From contig JAMXBD010003391.1 in the NCBI GenBank assembly GCA_024138025.1, forward strand, positions 58,711 through 122,710: a stretch of 64,000 nt of DNA. The letters are read 5' to 3'. The translations under genes were made by a program, and so were the position numbers. Under the pieces are notes generated by a model. The model ran no database searches. It had not been told where the DNA came from and worked only from the letters and a program-made list of their open reading frames with translations. This document shows positions 10,911-23,045 of the stretch, piece by piece. This DNA comes from Combretum micranthum. Taxonomy: Eukaryota; Streptophyta; Magnoliopsida; Myrtales; Combretaceae. Numbering within the stretch: the stretch's first letter is position 1; the number at the start of each line of letters is the position of its first letter.

Positions 10911-12511
10911 AGACCCTGCTAGCTCTAATTTGCTTTATTTGTTTCTTTTGTTTTTCATTTGGCCTATATATATATTATGAGCACCTAAGTCCCTGTAGGT
11001 AGACACTTTCTGATCTATATTTATCTTAGTAGATAGCTTCTTGTTTCTATTTTCCTTTTGCTTTTATTTTTCTTTTTGTTTTTCTTTTGTAGTGACTATA
11101 GAGCATAAAACAAAGCAAATACTCTCTTTCACTGACATTTTGATGACTATGAAACAAATGAAATGAGGAAAGTACCAATTTCTTTTTCTTGCAACTTTTA
11201 TTCCTTTCATTTAGTTGAAAATTGATGAGAAACAGTGAGGACACTATTTGACTAAAGTATGGGGGAAAGGATAACTAATGGAGAAATTGAATGAATGAAT
11301 GACGTTGTGAATATGATTTGGATGTTCGAATTGTTGTTGTTTATTTATATATGACATCTATAGGATTGATCTAAGTAAAATTCTCACCTTGAATTTTTTT
11401 CCTTAAAGCAATTTATGGCGAAATTATACCAAAATTTTTCAAAAATTTCTTGAAATATTGAGATTACCAAGTATTGATTGATAGCATTTGATTAAACAAA
11501 GAAACGATGAAAATAACTTGCTAAAGCACCTTACTCATCTGCTATTGTGATTGGTTTACTTGGTTGAAATTAAGTTGTGAATCCTCAAGGAACAAGTTTA
11601 CTCTGCTTTTAGCATTAGAATTGAAAATTTGAGAGTCGATCGAGTCCTTTTGTGAAAAATAAACAAGTTTACTTCTAGGAAATTTTAGTTTATATATACT
11701 CTTTGAGTTAGTTAATAACTTTATAACATTTAGTGAAAGAGGTAGAGGAAAATTTTCACTTAGTGATCCTTTATAAAAAAAGTCTTAAATTTATTATTGC
11801 ATTCAAAGAAAAGAAAGAAACAAGCATAGCCTCTATTCCATTGACTTAAAAATTTGAGTCATGAGTATCTAAACTTGAATGTTAAAGTGAAGAAGATTTC
11901 TTAGGGGTATCTTGAAACCTGGTCACTTGGGTGATGAACCTAGGATGTGCCAACTCAATGAAATCACTATAATGAGAAGGGAGGAAAGGCAAAGTTCAAT
12001 CTTTGAACTTTGAAAAAAAAATGGAGACAAAAACCTCCCAAACAAAAAGAATAAATGCTTGTATAAAAAAAAAAAAGAAAAATGAATGCAAAGATTCAAA
12101 TGAAAGGAGACTTATAATAAAGAAGGAGAAAATCTAAGGGAAAAATAGATGCCACATGCTTTCATTTTGTATTACTAAAGAGTATATATAAGCTAAAAGT
12201 CCAGCGAAGTCTAAATGAGTATTTTTTCTTAGTGGATTATGTATCTACTTTTGAATATAATGTTCTTTTGTTAAAAACTAAGATTAACACTTGTTTTGTC
12301 TGGATTAGCTCCCAAATTATTTTGATTAAAGTACTCCAATTAGAAGAAACTAGTATGGTTAGAGCAGTAGATACAAGAAAAGCAAGTTTAAAAAAAAAAA
12401 AAAGAATTGATGCTTGGATTAGAAAAATTATACTATCTATGACAGATTTCAAAATTTTTGTTCTTAATTGTTTTACTTGAGGACAAGCAAAAGTTTAAGC
12501 GTGGGGGGGGT
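10911..12511 (+). other. 3' non-coding block of the decayed Athila-like element
   Basis: No credible gene is present. Frames at 11,047-11,244 and 12,232-12,480 lack any domain. The block shares ordered phrases with 55,058-56,667: GAGGACACT..AAGTATGGGGGAAAGG (11,237), CACCTTACTCATCTG (11,527), CACTTGGGTGATGA (11,924), CACTATAATGAGAAGGGAGG (11,967) and ACTTGAGGACAAGCAAA (12,475). It ends in a polypurine tract, AAGCGTGGGGGGGG, directly before the LTR. Confidence 0.7.
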
Positions 12512-13088
12512 TGATAAGATCATATTCTACACAACTTTTAATAATCAATTAGTGATTAATTTGTCTTAATTTTTATGAAAATTGCTAGAATTGGTACTTG
12601 GATTGTTTAAATTCATGTTTCAGGTCTAAATTGAACAAAGGAAAGCAAAATAAGGAAATTTGAGCTGAAATTGAAGAATCTCAGGAGGTACACCGGCTTT
12701 TCTGGATCTTAAGCCGTCAGCGTACAGTTAGCCTAGAGGTCAACACTGTCTCTAAGCTGCCGAATTTCGTCCAAACTTTGTTTGAAACATATTCAAGAAT
12801 TCAAAGGCCGATAAAATTATCATATACGCTGCCGGCTTTAAGGCAGTGTAGGCGTATGATGAAGATCAGTAATAAAAAATCAAGCACTGCCTCAATACTG
12901 CCAATATAGAAGAAGGAAAGCCAGCTTCTGCAATTTTCATCCAACGCCGGCTTCCTGGAAATCAACACCGCCGGCATTAAGATAGCCTTAAGCATAATAG
13001 AATTGGATTTTAAAGCCTTCTATGCTTTCCCTCTACACTGGCATTTCAAACCCTACGCGCTGACGTTCAAGCAGTGTACGAACCTTAA
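12512..13088 (+). mobile_element. 5' part of the 3' LTR of the decayed Athila-like element
   Basis: It starts TGATAAG directly after the polypurine tract, like the Athila LTR at 56,668. From about 12,690 it carries many GC-rich words (CGCTGCCGGC, GGCAGTGTA, CACCGCCGGC), the same vocabulary as this element's internal spacer. It is cut at 13,089 by the start of a chromovirus LTR, before the TATA box that would be expected next. The rest of the LTR is not seen in this window. Confidence 0.75.
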
Positions 13089-14057
13089 TGTAAACCCCCG
13101 AAGTTTGAATTCAAATTAAAGCTTAAACCCTAATTAGAAGTTAACCGGATTTCTAAAGTCAACAAAACCCTAGTTTACCGTAACCGTTTAAGTCTGGCAT
13201 TCCTGTTTAAGAAACCCTAGAGAGTAAGAAAGAGTTTTAGTGAGTAGAATATTCGTAATTATCCAAGGAAGCTTAAAAAGATCAGTTTAGTAAAAACCGC
13301 AACTCGTTTTGAACCGATCAAACACAGTCTTGAAAAACGTGTCCCGGGCTCGGAATAGTAAAAATATTCCGAATATACCATTAGACTCGTAAAATATAAT
13401 ATTTTTAAAAATATCAATTTCATAATTTTTCGGTAGCTAAAAATATCAGATATCGCATTTATACGCGTATTTTCTTACTACCGATTTTTAAATTGTCATG
13501 TCTACTTTACATTACACTATTTACTGCTATTCTACACTATTTATCTATCTCTACTTTTTCTTACAATCTACTCTTACAACCCATACCTCTATTTCTTACA
13601 CATTTTCATTTCAATACAACTTCACATCTTTCATATCTTACTTTTAATTAATAAAATACAAAAAAAAAAAAATTTCTCTTCCCCATTACTCCTAAAGTAG
13701 CATCGGCCACCCCTCTTCTCCTTCCCATTTGTTTTATTTTCAATTTATTTAATTAACACAAATTATCTCCCACATTTTCCTATAAATACCTCCTCATACT
13801 TCCGCTTCATTCACATCTCTCTTCTACTAAAGTTACTCTACCAAAAATTCTCCAAGAGTTTCCTCTCAAGAAGCTCTCTCAAGTTTAGTTCTTTTAGGTA
13901 AATTTTCTTCAAGACTTCCATATGTTCATTTACTTAGTATGAGCTTAGTGTATGTTTTCTAAACCATGAAGGTTAAGGAAAGCAACAATAGGTTCATTCT
14001 TTGTTTTTGTTCATAATCTAATTTTCTTGTGTTGCTTTTATGATTATAACTATCTAA
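13089..14057 (+). mobile_element. 5' fragment of a chromovirus LTR
   Basis: It opens TGTAAACCCCCGAAG and is closely similar to 16,005-16,960, including the U3 block AAACGTGTCCCGGG, a TATA box at 13,781, a pyrimidine-rich leader and a donor-like TTTTAG/GTAAAT at 13,892. Similarity to the sister copy stops at about 14,057, where unrelated sequence begins. No matching 3' end (GGGGCGTGACA) is left over on this strand in the window. Either the LTR is truncated, or its remainder lies beyond 64,000 past a nested insertion. Confidence 0.8.
13781..13788 (+). promoter_or_regulatory. TATA box of the LTR fragment
   Basis: TATAAATA within CCTATAAATACC, followed by a pyrimidine-rich leader. Identical in context to 16,697. 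Confidence 0.7.
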
Positions 14058-14846
14058 GTTCGAGTCAATGAAGAGTCATAATTTTCCAAATCATTCTCAT
14101 GGATATACGTACTAAGTCATATGAACTATCAATCCATAAAATAGAGAATGGTAACTATAATGTTTAGATGTACGAAGAACACATAGCAATATCTGATAAT
14201 AAATAAGATGCAATGAGGAAAAAAGAAAATTCTAGATTATTAGCATACACGCTAAGTCATCAACTCTTAAGAAAAAAACGATCATTAATATGAATAAATT
14301 GCACATGAAACCAAATAGAGGAAGCTTAGGCACCAAACATACAGAAATCAATCAATCAAACACTAGGTAAAATTTTGGGGTCAAAATTATATTTAAGGGA
14401 GAAGAATGAAATGATGTAAACACCAATCATAGGAAACCAAGATCAAATAAAATCAAAGAAATTCAATTGGGCTCATGTATAGGTTAAACTACAAAATTTT
14501 TCCAAATTCCTAAACTAGCCCAAAACCGAAAGCCTAAATTTGGAAAATTCAAAAAAATTTCAATGTTGAAGTAAATTAAATTATAATTTAATAATAGTTC
14601 TTGAAATGAAAATTTTACAAGAAAAATCAAAACAATACAACTAAAGCCTTTCTTTTCTGAAAAATAAATTGCAATTTTGTCCTTAACTAGGTTCTGAGGT
14701 GAATTAGAACTTGAAATTTAATTAAATTAGTAAAATAAATTTATTTGAGAAATTAAATCATAATCTACACTATGTAGTATAACGAGTCCTAACCTAACTA
14801 AATTGTCAAATTCTAGCACATGTTTTAAAAAAAATTAATAGTATAG

Positions 14847-14866
14847 ATGGTGCCATGTGGCACCAT
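14847..14866. repeat. Short hairpin
   Basis: ATGGTGCC and GGCACCAT form perfect 8-bp arms around a 4-base loop. It lies just before an AAACCCTAG-containing stretch in the unassigned segment. No terminator or other role is claimed. Confidence 0.7.
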
Positions 14867-15724
14867 AAAACAAAAAGAAAAAACCCTAGACATTCCCATC
14901 CATAAAAATTTGGATAGCTGCCGCATTCCCTTTTTATCCCTCTGATCTTCTCCTTCCTTCATTTCTTCTTCACTAAAACCTCACTAAGATCCATATAAGG
15001 TAGAATGCCTTTAAAATCCATTCCTTAATTTTTTTCTTTTAAGTTCATATTTAAGCTAGTATAATGTAAGATTAGGTTAGGATTATTTTTTCTCCTTATT
15101 TTCTCAAGACAATGAAGAAAATGTGAATCTAAGGCTCAAGAGTTTTAAAATTTGTAATACCAAAACCCAAGGTAAGAAAAGTGAAATAAACTTGAGTTTT
15201 AGCTTGTTTTGGCACTCAATAAGCTCCCTTAGTGACTATATTATTCTTGGGTGAGTCAATACATGTCTAGGGTGTTAAGAAATCAAGTTTTGGAGTGATT
15301 TGAAGTCTTAAATCCCCTTCCTAACTAGCGCTGTGAAAAATATCGTTTAGATTGAGATAAGACATCAAAACTAGCTTATTTTCATGAAATTATGGTGGTT
15401 TTGAAGTTAGCTCTGCTATAGTAGTGATAAATGGTGTTTTTGGTTTGTCTTGGAGTTAGGTATTATTGTAAACTAATTTTATCAAGTTAAAGTGATGAAA
15501 TCTTGCATGAGCATATTGTAAAATTTCAGAAAAATCATGAAGATATTGATGTTACTGTCAAAACTAGGTATTTTAGACTTTCAACTTTAACCAATCAATG
15601 TTTTAACAAATGGGAAATGAAAATAGAAGAGACTAGGCATAAACGCAATCATCTAGTACCTTTAAGATCACCAAAATTTGTCCTAAAACATATTTTTTAT
15701 AAAAATATCAAGTTTGAACACAAA

Positions 15725-16004
15725 ATGCCCCAAACCCAGAAAAGCACAACTAGTGCACTAGGTCATGTATATGTCATGCTTCTCTTTATCCTTCAAAATA
15801 CTCAAGGAACAAGTGTCCCAAAAAAAGCATGAGTCGTGTACCTACGGTGCTTCTCTCTAACCTTCAAAACTAAAGAAGTAAGTTTCCTAGGAGAAAAGCA
15901 CGAGTTCTGTACCTATCATGTACTTGTCGTGTACTTACCCATGCTTCTCTCTAACCTTCAAAAACTCAAGAAACAGGTTTAGCATGAGTCCTGTATTTAT
16001 CATT
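15725..16004. repeat. Tandem word cluster with GTCGTGTAC and ATGCTTCTCTCTAACC
   Basis: Three to four diverged units recur with a period near 80-100 bp. Each has a GCATGAGTCGTGTACC-like part and a TGCTTCTCTCTAACCTTCAA part. The last unit is split by the LTR at 16,005 and resumes as ATCGTGTACCTATTG at 22,649. The CGTGTA word resembles that of the Athila array at 52,349. Confidence 0.7.
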
Positions 16005-16696
16005 GTAAACGCCCGAAGTTTTGTGATCAATTAAAGCTTAAACCCTAATTAGAAGTCAACTGGATTTCTAAAGTCAACAAAACCCTAGTTTATCGTAACC
16101 GTTTAAGTCCGGCATTCCTGTTTAAGAAACCCTAAGAGAGTAAGAAAGAGTTTAGTGAGTAGAATAGTTCGTAATTATCCAAGGAAGCTTAAAAAGATCA
16201 GTTTAGTAAACCGCGACTCGTTTTGAACCCGTAGGACACAGTTCTTGAAAAACGTGTCCTGGGGCTTGGAATAGTAAAAATATTTCGAATATACCGTTAG
16301 ACTTGTAACAATATAAGATTTTCAAAAATATCAATTTGATAATTTTTTGGTAGCTAAAAATATCAGATATCGCAATTATACGTATTTTCTTACTACCGGT
16401 ACTTAAATTGTTATGTCTACTTTACATTACACTATTTACTACTATTCTATACTATTTATCTATCTCTACTTTTTCTTACAACCTACTCCTACAAACTACA
16501 CCTCTACTTTCTTATAATTTTCTTTTCCAATACAACTTCACATCTTTCATATCTTACTTTTCATTAACAAAAACACAAAAAAAATAAATTTCTCTCCCTC
16601 ACTACACTCAAGGATGCGCCGGCCCCCTTCTCTTTCCTCTCCAATTTGTTTTATTTTCATATATTTAATTAACACAATTAACCTCCCACATTTTCC

Positions 16697-16704
16697 TATA
16701 AATA
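16697..16704 (+). promoter_or_regulatory. TATA box of the solo LTR
   Basis: TATAAATA within CCTATAAATACCCC, about 690 bases into the LTR and followed by a pyrimidine-rich leader. Confidence 0.7.
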
Positions 16705-18537
16705 CCCCCTCTTCCTTCCACTTCTTTCACAACTTTCATACACTAAAGTTACTCTCCCAAAATTTTACAAGAATTCTCTCCCAAGGGTTCTCTCAAGTTT
16801 AGTTCTTTTAGGTAATATTTCTTCAAGTTTTCTTTATGTTCATTTACTTAGTATGAGCTTAGTGTGTGTTTTCTAAACCTGGAAGCAACAATAGGTTCAT
16901 ACTTTGTTTTTGTTCATGAATCAAATTTCTTTATGTTGCTTTTATGAATATAATTATCTAAATATATATATGTAGCTATATATATCTTTTAGAGCATATA
17001 AGCTCATTTGTTTTGTAATTTATTTACTTTCCTTGCAATTTATTTACTTTCATGTTATTTTTAAGACTAGTTTTTCTAGTCTTAGACTTGTCCTCACCAA
17101 GTCAAAACATTTTCTTTTTCTTTATGGGACTAGTCTTTTCTTAGTCCCGAGATACTTTGATGAAGCTAAGGTTCCAATACTTGATTTATTTCTTTACTAG
17201 CCTATTCTTTTAAGTTATTATGTTTCTTAATGTTTTTCATAACTTTATGATTCACATTCATGCATGAACATAATAGCTTTTGTCTCAACAAAATAAATGA
17301 AGAAAGGTTTTCTTAAAAAAATTCTTTTCTAGAAATAAAAGTAGGAATTAATTTTCTTAAACAAACTTTTCTAAGAAATCTAGAGGAGCTCATAAACATA
17401 CATAGAAAGAACTTTTTCAAATAAACAAAGATTTTACAAAAACTTCACTTTTTCATCAAGTACTAGAAATTCTTTTCATCAAAATAGAATGATCTCAAGA
17501 AACCAAGAAATTATTTCTCTAAATATAGAATTATTATTACTTTCAAAAGTGTTGGAAACTAAGCTTAGAAAATGAAATCATTCCTTAGGAATTAAAGAGA
17601 GTACGGAAATAAATTTAGGAAAAGAAAATACTCATTTGAAATAACTTAAGATATTTTCAAAGCAAAATAAAAAGAAATATTTCAAAAGTTCTCACTTTCC
17701 AAATATATTTAAAAGACTTTACTTTTCATAGTTGAGACAACTTTATTAACTTCATACATTCGATATGAGTCAATAAATATATGTATTGCATTTCAAAGGT
17801 TTCACAAGCTATTATAATATCTATTTCTTAAAAATGAGCTTTTGTTAAAAGAGGGAATTCAAGTTTGTGAAAATTCGTGGTGAATCTGATCACCACTTTT
17901 TCGAAACCCAAATGACTTAGTTTGATGAAAATAAGTTTATAAATAGATAGATCTTTTTGAATAGGTAGAAAACGATATATTATATGCGAGATTTCGACTT
18001 AAAATGAGCAAGTTATGGTCATTTTAAGTTGGAATTTCCTCCTATACGATTTTACCGTGATTTTAAGAAAGATTTAGAATTTTCAAGAATAGAAATTCTA
18101 TGAAAGACTCATTATGGGTATTTCATCTTGTTTAGGTGAAGGAGGAACCGAGATCACTTTCCCGAAGACTACTTCGATTAGGATCTACTAACATAGAGTG
18201 AGTTAATCCTTTACTAAGTTACATTTCCTTATTTGTGTTTATAAGTAGTAGCACTAGAAATTAAGGAAAAGATAAATGAACCATTGTAGTGTGATTTGGA
18301 TTTATGATTGGTTGAATATAAGTTAGGAATATCGAAAGAAGATTTGATAAATAAATTGAGATTCTTGTATTGATATGATGAAAATTGTGTTTGATCGCCT
18401 TTAACTTGAACTAAACATTATTTGGTTAAATATATATTGAAATTAATTCATGCATATCATATTTGTGAGTCACATTTATTTCACTACTATTCTTCGTATG
18501 GGGAAACGAGGAAGTGGTAGTGGTGGCTAGTAGGAGC

Positions 18538-21500
18538 TGTAAACCCCGGTATTCTCAGTAGTTAAGAAAACCCCGGGAGTTGAAAAGCGAAACCCCAATC
18601 TAGTCCAATTTAAGTCTATTGAGAGAAGCTTAGGAATCCTAAATCCGGCTTTCCTTCGGTTTCATAATAAAAGAAGTTTTATAAAGTAAATGAATATGAA
18701 TTATTGTTCTAAAGTATATTTTAGACCTTTGAAAGTTTTAAATTCGGGAATTTTTCAATTCCGGGCCTTCCCGAGGTCAATTACGGAAAAGCGTGCCCCA
18801 GGATCACGAACTCAGAAAAATGTTTCGGAATATTCATCAGAAACGTAATTTTATAAGGATTCAAAAAATATCAATTTTATAATTTTCCAGGCTATAAAAA
18901 TTACAGTTATAGTATTTTCCCGTGTTTTCGTTACAACCGGTAAACTAGATGTCTTGTCTACAATTCACAAGTACAACCTACACTACACACTACCCATACC
19001 CTATTCTTATTTAAGAAATTTTGTTTCCTAAATAATTATTACATTTTAATTACATAAATTATAAATTATCAAATTTCAACACACACACACACTCCCCCTC
19101 CCCCATGGCCGGCGCCCCTCCCCCATTTTTCCCTCTTATTTTTTTTTATTTTACTCATTTTTATTCAAGTAAACCTAATGCATGTAATATATAAACTCAT
19201 ATTCATTCTCTCTCCTCATTTTTCACTTGTTCAAATTTTTACCAAAGTAAAAACCCTCTCTTCTCTCCCTCTAATGTGCCGTGACTCCCTCCCACTCTCA
19301 CTCTCACACACACAACTCATTTCCTCTTCTTTTCTACTCCAAATCCCTATTGGTATGATGATTTCAAGCTTTATTCTTTCCAAATCTTGTAATGGGAAGA
19401 CTTTTCTTATGTGTTTTTCATATTTAATCCCAATGAGCATATGCTAGGGATATGAAAACACTTATACAAGAATATCAAGTCATCACAAGAAGTGGATCTA
19501 GAGATTAAATGAGTTTTTGTTGAAATATCATCTTGTTCATGCATGTAAAGTAGGAATCTTGCATAGATATTTATGTTCATGCCATGAAACTCATGATTCA
19601 TGCATTATATTTAGTAGATCTAGTGTTTAGACATTCACATCTTCATCTACATTTATGTTCATATGATTATTTTGATTTTCATGCATTGATGATCATAAAA
19701 ATGTAGCCTTGCCTATGTATAGATATGTTAGGTGGTAGATCTCATGTATAGAAGACAAGAAACTTGAAAAAGAAAATATTTTGTTAGAAATGCTTAGTTG
19801 AAAATTCGGATGATTTTGAACCCTACTTTAAAGACCACCAAAACCACTTTAAAACTCATATTTTTCATAAAAAAATGGAAGGTATAAGTAATATATGCCC
19901 TTAAGGAATGAATTTCATAAGCTTAGATGAGTTTAGGCATGAGAAAAATGTAAAACAAGTAGTGAAGTTAGAATGAAAAATATTGATATAGTGATTAATA
20001 GTCAAATTCGTATTTTAGGATGATGCCTACATAAACACTTAGTATCCAAGCTTAGATGGCATGTTTTATGAGTCAAATGGAGTCCTTAGACAATAGACAT
20101 AATAAAGCTTCAATTTTTGATGCATTAAACAAGTTTTCTCATAAAGAAAATGCAAGAAAAGGAAATTTCCAAAATTCGGATTTTTGTGAAAAGCTTGTTT
20201 AAAAACATGATTGTCAAATGAAAAATGTGAATTTCTATGCATAAATGAAGGTCATGACTAGTATAGATATTGAGAACTCATTTTTATTTAGATAACAAGT
20301 AAATTCCAAGAATAAAATCATAAAAACCCTAGGGAATGTAAAGTTGGAAAGAATAGCTTTTATGAGTGACCATGTTCTTAATAATTAAAAGTTCATAAGA
20401 GTTCATAATCAAAGATCATAAAAACCATGCATATATTGAGCTCATTACATGATATTCATATTAGGAATTCATGCATATACCATCTATACATGAATCATCA
20501 ACTAGGAACATTTTTATCAAATGCAAAACAATTTTTCGGAATTGGAAAAGTTACAGAACAGATCTGATCCCACTGTTCCGTGACCTTAAAGTTTTCAAAA
20601 CTTGAAAATAATACTAGAAATAGATAGATCTTTCAAAGTAGATAGAGATCGATATAAAATTTGCGAAATTCCGAGTTAAAATGACCAAGTTATGGCCATT
20701 TTAAGTCGGAGCTTCCGCAAATAGCGGGAATTCCGATTTTGTGTAGTTTAGATGCATAGCTTGAATTAGTTTAGTGATGAGATTCTTATTAGGTTGTTCT
20801 TAATTGGTAGGTGATCCCGAGCAAGATGATACATTATCACCCGACTACTATTACTAAAAGACCGGTGAACCATGGCCGAGTGAGTATTACTTCCGTTCTC
20901 AATTATTGCTTGTGATTGTAATGATAGTGGCATTAGTCGTTTAGGCAAAGATAAAAATGATTATGCATGATGGGGTATATGGGAATTTTATACTTGTCCG
21001 CTATTGATATGTGAAGCTGAACTTAAGGAATATCGAAACCAGGTGTTAAGCTGCTGCTTGTTTAGTTAGAGTTTATATTGATTGTCTGCGAATAATTGTT
21101 GGACACCTAAAAGAATTGGAATAATGCATATTTGACCTCAATTTTAATTGGACTCATGCATATCACGATGGGATGGAGCATTAGCATTTGTTGGTTTTTC
21201 GTGACCCATAAAACGAATATGTTGGTTAATCGTGATCCATAAAACGAACTTGTTGGTTAATCGTGATCCATAAAACGAATTATTATTCAGTTGACCGTGA
21301 GCTTAAACGGTGTCGTACCGCAAGATTCGTTAATCTACTAACCTGGGATGGAGGGCGCAAGTCCATCCAAATATGATTTCCGGCTGGTCATATGTTTGTT
21401 GAACTCATTTGTCTGATGCATACCATTTGCTTGAATAATCACTTGTTTGAATGAATTGTCTTAATTGTGATATAGAAGCTCTTACTCACTAAGCTAGTTA

Positions 21501-21912
21501 GCTTACACCCCCATAGTTTTTACTTATTGCAGCACGAGTTCATTTGTCTTAGGCCGAGGCAAGCCACAACTCAAGTACCGGAGATAGGAGTTTCCCTTAG
21601 AAGTTTACTTCGATTTTGTTTAGACTTCCATTGGAAACTAAAGGACTCTGGATGACTGTAATGGACTTGATATTATTTTGCGGGGGAATGCCCCTTAAAC
21701 TTTTGTAATGTATATATATGTGTTTTGGTTTATTATCTATGGCTAATGAATGCCACATTAAGCTTCTTAACTCCATTGATTGAGTATTCTATCGTCATAA
21801 AGGGACGCTTTACATCTATACAAGACTCCCGAAGGGCTCGGATAGAGAATTCGAGAGTCTTATATAGTATGTGGCGGACTGTTACGTTTAGGATACCCTA
21901 TGGGGCGTGAGA
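18538..21912 (+). mobile_element. Chromovirus solo LTR nested in another LTR of the same kind
   Basis: It opens TGTAAACCCCGG and ends GGGGCGTGAGA, where the sister copies have GTGACA. Flanks are GGAGC (18,533-18,537) and AGAGC (21,913-21,917), a TSD with one mismatch. Length is 3,375 bp. It has the U3 block AAAAGCGTGCCCC near 18,785, a C-rich run with ATGGCCGGCGCC near 19,104, a TATA-like box near 19,188, diverged leader repeats, the conserved AAGTTATGG block near 20,688 and the CTAAGCTAGTTAGCTTA block near 21,490. Short frames such as 19,178-19,447 lie in leader sequence and show no domain. Confidence 0.8.
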
Positions 21913-22648
21913 AGAGCCGAAAAAGTCTACATGGGCTAGTAGGAGCTAGGAAGTCTATAGGGCAAGCAGGAGCCAACAAATCTGCAAATATTGATGGTCG
22001 TATGGGCCTGTAGCCTCCTAACCCCCGACATGGAGGGTGCAAAATCCATGCTACACATGATTTCCGGTTAATCTTATGTATATTGTTTATTCATGTGATT
22101 GGTGCATTCTCATATGCTTGATTTAATAGTTGTTTGCTATATGGAAATGTTCTATAGATGGGAATTATCTCACTAAGCTAGCTTGGCTTATGGCCTTATA
22201 GCTTTTTATTATAGTATGATTACCTTTGGTTGGCACCAAGGAGCCCCGTATGCTAGGTACAAGCTTAAGCTACTAGGAGTTTTTGAGAGAAGTTATATGT
22301 ATTTAGTTTTGAACATACTCTTCTAAGAAAATCTTTATAGTAGGCTTATGTTATAGTCATGATTACTTTGTTAATAGTTTAGTTGTAACAAGACTTTTAA
22401 GATGGGGGAATGCACCTAAGATGATGTAAGGAATTATTATTTAAATGAAGGTTTCATGTTTATTTATATAAGTTCTTGCTTGCTTTTATTATCTACTTAG
22501 ATGTAATACCCCTGTGAGTTTCCTACTATCTTGGAAGCATGCCTTGCATGTGATATCGAAGCTCCTACATGACTAAGATTGTCATTCATTAGCTTTAGTA
22601 TTATATGCAGCGGACTGCAATGTTTAGGGTACCCTCCAGGGTGTGACA

Positions 22649-23045
22649 ATCGTGTACCTATTGTGTTATTTCCAGTCTCTCCTTTTTTCCAACTTTTTTT
22701 TTTATGCAAATTGCATGAAACTTGACTTGATTCCTTCCGTAGAATTAAATGACCTTCTAAACATGATCTTTAAGTAAAATGGCTAAGTCAAAGTGACCTA
22801 GATATAACAAATAATATAAGAGGATTAAAGATAATTAATTATGAACTAGTTTCAATTTCAATTACGAATAGTTGTTGGATATTAAGCTTTGAAAGGAATT
22901 TGAAAGCTCAAACTAATTGATAGGTAGGCAGTAATTGCATGTTGCTTATTAGGATAGTTTTAATAAATGGATTAAGAATTTAAACTTAGCTTAAATTGAG
23001 TGTTAGTTACTGCTTGGCAGCTCACTTTAGGAGTGGCACCTCTGA
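22649..23045. other. Unassigned element or flank, right part
   Basis: It resumes the sequence interrupted at 16,004, beginning with the rest of a GTCGTGTACC-type word and the 5-bp TSD copy. The remaining roughly 350 bases are AT-rich with no reading frame or known motif. The segment ends where a - strand chromovirus LTR starts at 23,046, preceded by a possible TSD, TCTGA. Confidence 0.5.

Larger units (their letters stand above)
8340..13088 (+). mobile_element. Decayed Athila-like element without gag-pol, 3' part only
   Basis: This segment is colinear with the 3' third of the Athila-type element at 45,091-58,015. In order it has: a spacer with GC-rich palindromic words (8,345-8,660); a pyrimidine-rich leader; an intron-like segment (8,824-9,681); a broken ORF-1-like gene (9,684-10,910); a 3' non-coding block sharing many phrases with 55,058-56,667; a polypurine tract; and an LTR start TGATAAG at 12,512. 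No gag, protease, RT or integrase similarity is present, and the 5' LTR was not found. The LTR is interrupted at 13,089 by a chromovirus LTR. Confidence 0.8.
14058..16004. other. Unassigned element or flank, left part
   Basis: This AT-rich stretch continues at 22,649 after the solo LTR insertion. It has a near-perfect hairpin at 14,847-14,866, a promoter-like stretch near 14,900-15,000 followed by a pyrimidine-rich run, and a word cluster at 15,725-16,004. A 109-codon open frame (15,503-15,832) has no recognisable motif and runs into the word cluster, so I do not call it a gene. The whole could be an LTR of a further family, but I see no TG..CA ends. Confidence 0.45.
16005..22648 (+). mobile_element. 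Chromovirus solo LTR carrying a nested solo LTR
   Basis: It opens TGTAAACGCCCG and closes GGGTGTGACA, flanked by ATCAT (16,000-16,004) and ATCGT (22,649-22,653), a TSD with one mismatch. Without the nested LTR at 18,538-21,912 it is about 3.26 kb. It has a U3 block near 16,245, a TATA box at 16,697, a donor-like TTTTAG/GTAATA at 16,806, and the conserved AAGTTATGG block near 18,010. Joining its flanks restores a unit of the surrounding tandem word cluster, which supports the insertion model. It has no recognisable gene. Confidence 0.85.

Noticed and set aside
15503..15832. 109-codon open frame
   Set aside because: No domain, motif or signal is seen, it lies in unassigned AT-rich sequence and runs into a tandem word cluster. 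Length is within chance for this composition.
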